From contig JAKANW010000007.1 in assembly GCA_021823555.1 (NCBI GenBank), forward strand, positions 1 through 17,422: 17,422 nt of DNA, written 5' to 3'. Position 1 is the stretch's first letter, and each line of letters begins with the position of its first letter. The notes beneath the pieces were generated by a model. The model was not told the DNA's origin and ran no database searches. It saw only the letters and a program-made list of their open reading frames with translations. Source of the stretch: Chloroflexota bacterium. Its GTDB lineage: Bacteria > Chloroflexota > Anaerolineae > Anaerolineales > Villigracilaceae. Position numbers and translations under genes: made by a program. Positions 8,428 through 13,188 of this stretch are shown in pieces.

Positions 8428-9633
8428 TTAATTACCCATTGCTTCAATGAGCAATTCCACCACTTCCCGGACCTTCAATTGGCTGGCCGCTTCGATGGTC
8501 TTGGTGGCGTCCTCGAAGCGCGGCGGCTCGTATGGGCAGGCCACGGCGAGGATTGCTGCGTTCGCGGCTACAGCCTCACGTACGCGCCACTCGGAGAGTC
8601 GCGTGTGGGTCTTTTCCCATTGGAAGCCATCCAGCCACATCCCACCTCCTCCGCCTCCACAGCACAAGCTGTTGATGCGTTGGTGGGACATCTCCACCAG
8701 TTCGACGCCCGGGATGGCATTCAACAAGGCGCGTGGCTCATCGTAGACGCCGTTGGCGCGGCCAAGATAGCAGGGATCATGATAGGCAACCCTGGCCTTA
8801 ACTTCGTTCTTCAGCATGGGCTTGAGCTGGTCCAACCGTTCAACCAGGAACTGGGTGTAGTGGCGCACCGGGTACGAAATGCCCATGGCTGGATATTCGT
8901 TCTTGAGTGAGTTAAACGCGTGTGGATCAGTGGTGATGATTTCGTCGAATTTGTATTTTTTGAACGTTTGACCATTTTTTCGGGCAATCATTTCGAACAA
9001 CCCGCGCTCTCCTGCCAGGCGTTGTGAATCTCCGTCGCTGTTTTCTTCCGGACCGAGAATGCCGAATTTGATCCCGAGGGCATTCAAAATTTTGGCAAAC
9101 GCCCGGGTGGCAGACTGCATGCGCGGGTGGTAGGAAGCGTAGTCGCCTACAAACCACAGCACATCCACAGGCTGTCTCGTTTTTCCCAGGATGTTCACTT
9201 CGGGTTGAATTCCTGTGGTCCAATCGGCCCTCTTGCGCGGCGACTCGCCCATCGGATTGCCATAGCGCTGTGTGTTTGCCAGCGCGGTCTGCAATTCGTT
9301 CGGGACGTTGCCGGCCAGCAGCAATTCTTCTTTTGCGCGGGTCATCAGCGCGGTCGTGATGGGAATCTGTGTTGGGCAGAATGCAGTGCAGGCGTTGCAG
9401 GAAACGCACATCCACACACTGTCAGTCTTCAGTACCTGTTCGAAAATATCTGCCCGCAGCGCGCCGATCATTTTCGATGGCGGGAACCTCATGCTATATC
9501 CGAATGGGCATACGCCGCTGCAGGTACCGCATTGCAGGCATTTTCGGAACCGTTCGCCATCTTTGAGCTGGTAGAGAGTTGTGAGGAATGTTTTGCTGAC
9601 AGATGGGCTTAGGGGGGACAGGGTGATCTCCAA
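8428..9633 (-). CDS. soluble Fe-S/CCG oxidoreductase (HdrC-HdrB/GlpC-like fusion), first gene of the redox operon
   Basis: A 401-residue protein with two N-terminal [4Fe-4S] motifs (Cys32/35/38/42 and Cys76/79/82/86) and a C-terminal CCG domain (Cys288, Cys324-Cys325-Gly, Cys366). It is a paralogue of the cytosolic half of the membrane oxidoreductase downstream: both have WFVGDYASY, TTDPHxxNxLKNEYP and YHDPCYLGR. In both, the first CCG half has Asp where the cluster cysteines normally stand (Asp164, Asp236 here). The start is TTG at 9633 with GGAGGT 5 nt upstream. The next ATG (Met48) would remove the first cluster, so TTG is strongly preferred. No membrane segment is seen. It may link EtfAB to the soluble HdrBC complex or another acceptor (inference). 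Upstream lies the operon control region. Confidence 0.88.
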   Translation of the reverse strand: MEITLSPLSPSVSKTFLTTLYQLKDGERFRKCLQCGTCSGVCPFGYSMRFPPSKMIGALRADIFEQVLKTDSVWMCVSCNACTAFCPTQIPITTALMTRAKEELLLAGNVPNELQTALANTQRYGNPMGESPRKRADWTTGIQPEVNILGKTRQPVDVLWFVGDYASYHPRMQSATRAFAKILNALGIKFGILGPEENSDGDSQRLAGERGLFEMIARKNGQTFKKYKFDEIITTDPHAFNSLKNEYPAMGISYPVRHYTQFLVERLDQLKPMLKNEVKARVAYHDPCYLGRANGVYDEPRALLNAIPGVELVEMSHQRINSLCCGGGGGGMWLDGFQWEKTHTRLSEWRVREAVAANAAILAVACPYEPPRFEDATKTIEAASQLKVREVVELLIEAMGN

Positions 9634-9663
9634 AGGGCACCTCCGGAAATATCATGACTGATT

Positions 9664-9683
9664 GCGCACATGAAGATGTGCGC
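9664..9683 (-). promoter_or_regulatory. hairpin in the 5' leader of the redox operon
   Basis: A perfect 8-bp inverted repeat, GCGCACAT and ATGTGCGC, with a 4-base loop. It lies about 20 nt upstream of the Shine-Dalgarno of the first operon gene, so it would form in the mRNA leader. There is no U tract, so it is not an intrinsic terminator. It could protect the 5' end, or be a protein-binding site in DNA. Confidence 0.45.
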
Positions 9684-9705
9684 TCCAATGGATACATATT
9701 CATTA

Positions 9706-9721
9706 TGTGAAATTCTTCACA
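9706..9721. promoter_or_regulatory. CRP/FNR-type palindrome TGTGA-N6-TCACA
   Basis: The sequence is TGTGAAATTCTTCACA, an exact match to the TGTGA-N6-TCACA arrangement bound by CRP-family regulators. It overlaps the -35 of a plus-strand promoter (9716-9744) and lies just downstream of the expected start of the minus-strand promoter (-10 at 9735-9740). It could therefore activate or repress differently in the two directions. A near copy, sharing 13 identical bases, lies at 13134-13151. Which regulator binds is not known. Confidence 0.55.
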
Positions 9722-9744
9722 AAAATTCTAGAGTGTTATATCAT
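9716..9744 (+). promoter_or_regulatory. sigma-70-type promoter facing ubiA / candidate small RNA
   Basis: TTCACA at 9716-9721 and TATCAT at 9739-9744 are separated by 17 bases. Each differs from consensus at one position. A start near 9751 is expected, just at the second palindrome and 33 nt before the terminator-like hairpin. Confidence 0.5.
9735..9743 (-). promoter_or_regulatory. extended -10 promoter for the redox operon
   Basis: Reading the minus strand, TGATATAAC matches an extended -10 (TGnTATAAT with one mismatch). No good -35 lies 17 bases upstream. The palindrome 9753-9768 occupies that place, as expected for an activator-dependent or repressed promoter. A start near 9728 would give a leader of about 95 nt holding the 9664-9683 hairpin. 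Confidence 0.4.
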
Positions 9745-9750
9745 AGTTAG

Positions 9751-9834
9751 GGGGTGACAAGTGTCACCTAAAAAAGATGAGCGTTGTCTGGACGATTGTA
9801 TCAGATGACAAAGTCATGTCCAGACAATTTTTTC
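9751..9834 (+). ncRNA. candidate small RNA or attenuated leader between the redox operon and ubiA
   Basis: A plausible promoter (9716-9744) predicts a start near 9751, and a strong intrinsic terminator ends near 9834. No start codon with a ribosome binding site lies between. The result would be an RNA of about 84 nt, consisting of a short 5' hairpin, an A-rich linker and the terminator stem. It could act as a small RNA, or be the terminated leader of ubiA with read-through as the regulated step. There is no family match that I recognise, so this is a structural prediction only. Confidence 0.35.
9753..9768. promoter_or_regulatory. palindromic operator candidate GGTGACA-AG-TGTCACC
   Basis: Perfect 7-bp arms separated by two bases. 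It covers the -35 region of the minus-strand promoter and the first transcribed bases of the plus-strand promoter. One dimeric regulator bound here could control both directions. The half-site GTGACA differs from the TGTGA palindrome 32 bp away, so a second regulator or a variant site is possible. Confidence 0.5.
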
Positions 9835-9839
9835 TTTTT
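9784..9839 (+). terminator. Rho-independent terminator upstream of ubiA
   Basis: TTGTCTGGAC at 9784-9793 pairs perfectly with GTCCAGACAA at 9818-9827. Inside, ATGAC-AAA-GTCAT (9805-9817) forms a second stem stacked directly on the right arm, leaving an 11-base bulge. The stem runs straight into TTTTTTCTTTTT. Orientation is plus, although no coding gene lies upstream on that strand. Confidence 0.65.
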
Positions 9840-9852
9840 CAACCCCAGCGTC

Positions 9853-9880
9853 TTCGTAGCAAGATGAGTGTTGTTATAAT
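9853..9880 (+). promoter_or_regulatory. promoter for the ubiA-family gene
   Basis: A perfect TATAAT lies at 9875-9880, with a weak -35 (TTCGTA, 9853-9858) 16 bases upstream. The predicted start, near 9887, coincides with the left direct repeat of the MITE-like insert, so the whole insert would be transcribed in the 5' leader of the prenyltransferase gene. Confidence 0.5.
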
Positions 9881-9886
9881 CGCCAA

Positions 9887-10014
9887 AAATCTTATGGGTA
9901 TGTTTCATCTGGGTTGGAACCGTCCCGAAGGTTGGTTGTAAAGGGCCAAAACCGGCTCAAGTTCAACCTTCGGGACGTTGCCCTCAACTTGTTTGAAACA
10001 CACCCAAATCTTAT
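9887..10014. mobile_element. MITE-like palindromic insert with 9-bp target duplication
   Basis: AAATCTTAT occurs at 9887-9895 and again at 10006-10014. Exactly between them, 9896-10005 is a 110-bp imperfect palindrome. Its ends are GGGTATGTTTCA and, inverted, GGGTGTGTTTCA, and the arms remain related inward to a perfect 14-bp match (CGTCCCGAAGGTTG at 9921-9934 against 9964-9977). The loop is about 29 bases. There is no ORF. A perfect 9-bp direct repeat flush against matched inverted ends is the signature of transposition, so this is read as a non-autonomous element. Its ends do not resemble those of the IS at 11077. It sits between the ubiA promoter and its ribosome binding site (TGGAGGAG, starting 1 nt after the right repeat), so the mRNA leader would fold into a long hairpin. 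Confidence 0.7.
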
Positions 10015-10028
10015 TGGAGGAGTGTCCC

Positions 10029-11054
10029 ATGAATTTTGCAATGTGGAAGAAAGCCTTACAAGTCATCCCGGATGTCTCAAAGGCAGAATGGGATCAACTT
10101 GATTTGGTTTCGAAATGGCTGATCTCGACCCGCGCGGCCGTTCTCATCATGACCTTTATCTCCGCCGCGCTGGCGGGACTGTTTGCCTGGCGCGACAACT
10201 CGTTTAGTTTCCTGCCCTGGCTGGCGCTGACCCTCGGCCTGATCCTGGCACATGCCACCAATAATATCTTTAATGACTTCACGGATTATGTGCGTGGCGT
10301 GGACAAGGACAACTACTTCCGTACCATCTATGGCGCGCAGCCCATCGCCTCCGGGCTGATGACAAAACGCCAGCACCTGACCTATTTCGCAGTCACCGGT
10401 CTGATGGCCCTGGCATTGGGGCTGTACCTTGTCCTTATAGACTCGAATGACCCCGTTATTTGGATATTGCTTGGCCTGGGTGCTTTTTTCGTCCTGTTTT
10501 ACACCTGGCCACTTAAATATGTTGCCATGGGGGAGCTGGCGGTCCTGATTGTGTGGGGACCATTGATGATTGGCGGCGGCTATTACGTCCTGGCGCACCA
10601 CTGGAGCTGGAATGTCGTCCTTGCCAGTCTCCCTTATGTGCTGGGTGTGACCACGGTCATTTTTGGCAAGCACATAGACAAATACCTGATCGATAAGGAG
10701 AAGGGCATTCATACCCTGCCGGTGGTCATCGGGGAAAAGGCTGCCCGTTACACCGTGCTGACGATGATGATCCTGCCTTACCTGCTGACAGGCTATCTGA
10801 TTGCCATAAAATTTTTCACCCCGATCATGCTGGTTGTCTTGCTGGCTCTTCCCACGCTCCGCACGATCTATCCTGCCTTCCTGAAACCTAAACCCGCTGA
10901 ACGCCCCGCGGACTTTCCCGATGGGCAGGGCGGTTGGCCGCTCTACTTTGCGCCGTTGGCTTTTGGCAACAACCGTTCCTTTGGCCTGTACTTTATGCTT
11001 GGCCTGCTGGTAGATGTATTCCTGCGGGTTTTCATGCCTCTCTTTTGGCGATAA
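10029..11054 (+). CDS. UbiA-family prenyltransferase (MenA-like)
   Basis: A 341-residue integral membrane protein starting MNFAMWKKAL, with TGGAGGAG 6-7 nt before the ATG. A TTG-started extension to 9978 runs through the mobile insert and is rejected. Both Asp-rich motifs are present: Asn82-Asp83-x2-Asp86 with Asp92 (NDFTDYVRGVD), and Asp217-x4-Asp222 (DKYLIDKEKGIHTLPV). These bind the Mg-diphosphate of a polyprenyl donor, which is moved onto an aromatic or other acceptor. About eight or nine TM helices are seen. A hydrophilic loop at 286-303 and a C-terminal helix pair after it are extra to short UbiA proteins. MenA-like use in menaquinone synthesis would suit the divergent Etf:quinone operon, but the acceptor cannot be told from sequence. 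The IS begins 22 bp after its stop. Confidence 0.88.
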   Translation: MNFAMWKKALQVIPDVSKAEWDQLDLVSKWLISTRAAVLIMTFISAALAGLFAWRDNSFSFLPWLALTLGLILAHATNNIFNDFTDYVRGVDKDNYFRTIYGAQPIASGLMTKRQHLTYFAVTGLMALALGLYLVLIDSNDPVIWILLGLGAFFVLFYTWPLKYVAMGELAVLIVWGPLMIGGGYYVLAHHWSWNVVLASLPYVLGVTTVIFGKHIDKYLIDKEKGIHTLPVVIGEKAARYTVLTMMILPYLLTGYLIAIKFFTPIMLVVLLALPTLRTIYPAFLKPKPAERPADFPDGQGGWPLYFAPLAFGNNRSFGLYFMLGLLVDVFLRVFMPLFWR

Positions 11055-11091
11055 TTTGGCGCTGGCAGATATATTAGACCTCTTGCAAAAG

Positions 11092-11532
11092 TCATGGTTC
11101 AGACTTGAGTTCCAAGTTGTAGATGGCAGCGATCAAATTGAAACGCAGGCCGAAACGTTTTCTTCGATTACGATAGCGTTCACTCAAGATCCGAAAGATT
11201 TTCAATTTGCGAATGATGTTCTCGATCAAAATGCGCTTCTTGGATAACTTGCGGTTGGCTGCCTTTTGCTCCTGGCTCAAGGGATGAAGTTTGCTTTTCT
11301 TGGCGGGTGTCTGGCTGTTCGAGTGCAGGCTAGATAATCCTTGGTAGCCAGCATCTGCCAAAATGCAAACCCGCTCTGCCACTGTGTAGCGACCTTGTTT
11401 GAACAACTGAAAATCATGTTGCTTCCCGTTGCAGAAGTCCGTTGTTAGGATGACTTCCGTATTCAAGTCGGCCATCAACTGCGCTTTTTGGGTATGACGC
11501 TTCTTTTTGCCGCTGTAATGGCGTTTTTGTCT
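11092..11532 (-). CDS. IS5-type transposase, frame B (C-terminal catalytic part, made by -1 frameshift)
   Basis: This frame is entered by -1 slippage at the seven-A run ending at 11532 and continues RQKRHYSGKKKRHT, the expected continuation of IS5 transposases. It holds the second catalytic Asp in ILADAGYQG and the catalytic Glu in RILIENIIRKLKIFRIL. The last residues end inside the left inverted repeat. There is no good independent start with a ribosome binding site (TTG at 11478 and ATG at 11475 are possible but lack the YSGKKKR block), so it is best regarded as the second half of one protein. No inactivating stop is seen. Confidence 0.83.
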   Translation of the reverse strand, partial: RQKRHYSGKKKRHTQKAQLMADLNTEVILTTDFCNGKQHDFQLFKQGRYTVAERVCILADAGYQGLSSLHSNSQTPAKKSKLHPLSQEQKAANRKLSKKRILIENIIRKLKIFRILSERYRNRRKRFGLRFNLIAAIYNLELKSEP

Positions 11533-11912
11533 TTTTTTGGACGCTCAATCGGCTGTTCGGTAGCATCTACCAACACAATTTCGAATATTGTATCGCTCGG
11601 CTGTAGCGCCTTCTTCCCAGGGAGATGAAACTGCTTGGACTGGATCAACACATTTTCAACTTTCCGAATGGTACGGCAAACCGTTGACTCGCTCACACCA
11701 TAGGTCAATCCAATGTGAAATTCAGTTCGATATTCACGCCAGTACATCAAAGTCATCAACAACTGGTCAGCTCGACTGAGCGTGGCTGGTCTGCCAAAAT
11801 CACGCAAGCCCGCTTTCACAACTGCCAGCATTTGCTCAAAAGTGCTACGTTGCACTCCTGTGCAGCGCTTGAAATCTTCGTCATTGAGTTTTTGTACGGT
11901 TTCGTATCTCAT
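11475..11912 (-). CDS. IS5-type transposase, frame A (N-terminal part)
   Basis: Starts MRYETVQKLN, and read alone gives 145 residues. A helix-turn-helix (about 65-90, YGVSESTVCRTIRKVE) should bind the inverted repeats. The first catalytic Asp is Asp116 in VLVDATEQP, followed by the ERPKK block. At that block the gene has seven A's in the phase A-AAA-AAA (minus strand 11538-11532), a classic -1 slippage heptamer. A shift there moves the ribosome into frame B, and the joined product is about 273 residues, the normal size for this group. The zero-frame end after the slip (18 residues) does not resemble transposase, which supports the shift. An in-frame ATG at 11930 overlaps the inverted repeat region and is less likely. 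Confidence 0.85.
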   Translation of the reverse strand: MRYETVQKLNDEDFKRCTGVQRSTFEQMLAVVKAGLRDFGRPATLSRADQLLMTLMYWREYRTEFHIGLTYGVSESTVCRTIRKVENVLIQSKQFHLPGKKALQPSDTIFEIVLVDATEQPIERPKKDKNAITAAKRSVIPKKRS

Positions 11913-11974
11913 GTGCCCATTATGACACACTTATGCAAGAGGTCTAATGACAAACATCGAGAAAAAGGAAGACG

Positions 11975-12106
11975 TTATTCGGAGTCCTTTTTTCTTTTTC
12001 GGATCCGCAACTTTCTGAGCAGGGTCATGAAAAGGATGATGCCGATCAGTAGCGGGGCAAAAACAAGGATACCGCCAATCAGGAAATCAGAAAGGATGGT
12101 AGTCAT
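11975..12106 (-). CDS. possible 43-aa single-TM small membrane protein
   Basis: ATG at 12106 opens a 43-residue frame: a short polar start, a hydrophobic stretch at about 8-31 (FLIGGILVFAPLLIGIILF) and a strongly basic tail (RKLRIRKRKK). This is the layout of a single-span small membrane protein with the tail inside, by the positive-inside rule. It begins 16 nt after the stop of another possible small ORF. The ribosome binding site is poor (GAGATAG). No family is recognised. The hydrophobic/basic pattern is unlikely in random sequence but not decisive. Confidence 0.45.
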   Translation of the reverse strand: MTTILSDFLIGGILVFAPLLIGIILFMTLLRKLRIRKRKKDSE

Positions 12107-12122
12107 AGTCAGTCTATCTCAC

Positions 12123-12275
12123 TCAGCCGTTAAGAAATAAAGGTTGATCCCTCCGGACTTCCTGGAGCAGAGAATCGAAAAAAATGGCGTGAGGAACGGG
12201 GCCGAACAGGATTTCCGGGGGCGCACTCGGTTGGATGTAACTATTGCCTCCCTGTTCCCCCACAATTTTTGGCAA
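12123..12275 (-). CDS. possible small ORF or truncated coding remnant (~50 aa)
   Basis: A frame open from a TGA upstream (about 12338) to TGA at 12123. The most useful start is TTG at 12275, giving about 50 residues that include EILFGPVPHAIFFDSLLQEV and end DQPLFLNG. No ATG is available and the Shine-Dalgarno is weak, so this may be the end of a gene cut off by the upstream rearrangements. Alternation of hydrophobic and polar residues looks protein-like. Not recognised. It would be transcribed with the 43-aa ORF that follows. Confidence 0.25.
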   Translation of the reverse strand: MPKIVGEQGGNSYIQPSAPPEILFGPVPHAIFFDSLLQEVRRDQPLFLNG

Positions 12276-12474
12276 TGATACCCAATTTGGATTAAGGTTT
12301 ACTAAGCCTTGGCGGCAATCTGAAATGGAACAATCAATTCAATCCGTATTCGTTTTGAATATGGTGGATGCACCCATTCCCCCGCGTCAAGATCCTTTAT
12401 TGAAAGAATAAACTGTTGATTACTGAACCTGAAGGAATTTTGTGTGGGAATGTACAGGAATGCCCCGCCGCGGT

Positions 12475-13101
12475 TTATTTGCGCCCGGCCTTCTTTTTAA
12501 TTTGTTTCAATATTTTTTTCCGATAATCGTAAAAGTTGCTTTCTGATTCACGCGGGGTCCCGTCGGCATTGGTTCCAAATTCCTGCGAAAGAAATTCCGC
12601 CAAGGTTTGGGTGTTACGCACAAGGTCACGGTTTTCCCATGCCAATACCACTCTGATCCAGCGTTCCGGCGGGTGAGTTGGTCGCCTGCCTCCCCGTTTT
12701 GGCTTTTCGAATAAGGCCAGCAATTCTTCCACATTCCAACCATACAACTCTTCAGACGCCGATTCACCTTCCAACACAAGATGACCATACCCCAACCAGG
12801 AAAGGGCGCGGTGAGTATGTTTGGATGAATGAAAAAGCCGGCACTCTTCGAACCTGCGATATCGGATCCAACGGTCCAGCCCCAGGCCGGCGCGCATTCC
12901 CACCAGAATCAAAGCCAGAACAAGAATGGACAGAAACGCCACAGCGACTTCCGCCAACTCCACGCCGGCGCTGTGGTTGATTTTTTGGAAAATCCAATAA
13001 ATGGATACCCCAAGCGAGCTTCCACACAGGATCAATATGGAGACCAGGATGGCGCGAACAATAGGGTGAATGTTACTGCGTTTGATAACGTTTCCAGCCA
13101 T
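12475..13101 (-). CDS. unrecognised two-TM membrane protein with basic cytosolic domain
   Basis: A 208-residue protein starting MAGNVIKRSN. Two hydrophobic segments (about 14-36 and 48-70) are followed by a charged domain of about 135 residues ending in a Lys/Arg tail (KKILKQIKKKAGRK). Within this domain lie a Trp-rich stretch (WIRVVLAWENRDLV) and FLSQEFGTNADGTP. I recognise no catalytic motif or family. There is no Shine-Dalgarno. A TACAAT -10 ends 9 nt before the ATG, so the mRNA may have almost no leader. It is divergent from the HTH gene at 13189 with a shared CRP-like palindrome between. Membership of the mobile region is likely by position. Function cannot be assigned. Confidence 0.7.
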   Translation of the reverse strand: MAGNVIKRSNIHPIVRAILVSILILCGSSLGVSIYWIFQKINHSAGVELAEVAVAFLSILVLALILVGMRAGLGLDRWIRYRRFEECRLFHSSKHTHRALSWLGYGHLVLEGESASEELYGWNVEELLALFEKPKRGGRRPTHPPERWIRVVLAWENRDLVRNTQTLAEFLSQEFGTNADGTPRESESNFYDYRKKILKQIKKKAGRK

Positions 13102-13110
13102 AGGGCGGCT

Positions 13111-13116
13111 ATTGTA
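13111..13116 (-). promoter_or_regulatory. -10 element of the 208-aa membrane protein gene
   Basis: TACAAT on the minus strand, followed 9 nt later by the ATG. The predicted start is about 13103-13104, giving a leader of only 2-3 nt. No good -35 is seen. The CRP-like site 13136-13151 is centred about 40 bp upstream of this start, the usual place for a class II activator. Confidence 0.4.
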
Positions 13117-13135
13117 ATAGAAAACCGAAATTTTA

Positions 13136-13151
13136 TGTGAAATTCGTTACA
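13136..13151. promoter_or_regulatory. CRP/FNR-type palindrome, second copy (TGTGA-N6-TTACA)
   Basis: TGTGAAATTCGTTACA matches the TGTGA-N6-TCACA site at 9706 with one arm base changed. The 13-base string TTATGTGAAATTC is identical in both places. It lies midway between the divergent 208-aa and HTH genes, near -40 for one and -45 for the other. Confidence 0.45.
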
Positions 13152-13152
13152 A

Positions 13153-13182
13153 TTATCAGACCGGACCTGTCCAAGTTATAAT
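13153..13182 (+). promoter_or_regulatory. promoter of the HTH gene, giving a leaderless mRNA
   Basis: Perfect TATAAT at 13177-13182 with TTATCA (13153-13158) 18 bases upstream. The usual start 7 nt after the -10 is 13189, the A of the ATG itself. Confidence 0.55.
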
Positions 13183-13188
13183 AAGCGC

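Larger units (their letters stand above)
11077..11944 (-). mobile_element. IS5-family (IS427-like) insertion sequence, apparently intact
   Basis: An 868-bp element with terminal inverted repeats GACCTCTTGCA-n-AAGT (15 of the first 16 bases match) at 11077-11092 and 11929-11944. TA stands directly outside both ends (11075-11076, 11945-11946), fitting a 2-bp TA duplication. It carries two overlapping frames that together give a DDE transposase. Size, TA target and frameshifted gene fit the IS427 group of IS5. Both ends and the slippery site are intact, so it may be active. It lies 22 bp after ubiA and has probably displaced that gene's terminator. Confidence 0.85.

Noticed and set aside
9896..10005. 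Palindrome as an intrinsic terminator or riboswitch
   Set aside because: There is no U tract after the stem, and exact 9-bp direct repeats at both ends point to an insertion instead.
9914..10102. 62-codon frame upstream of ubiA, and a TTG-started N-terminal extension of ubiA at 9978
   Set aside because: Both run through the palindromic insert. ubiA has its own ATG and a good Shine-Dalgarno at 10029.
11532..11538. Transposase as a decayed pseudogene
   Set aside because: Apart from the one frame change at a classic slippage run, the gene and both inverted repeats are intact.
12829..13140. 103-codon plus-strand frame opposite the 208-aa gene
   Set aside because: No ribosome binding site or domain, and it would run through the promoter region of the HTH gene. 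The minus-strand frame has coherent TM helices.
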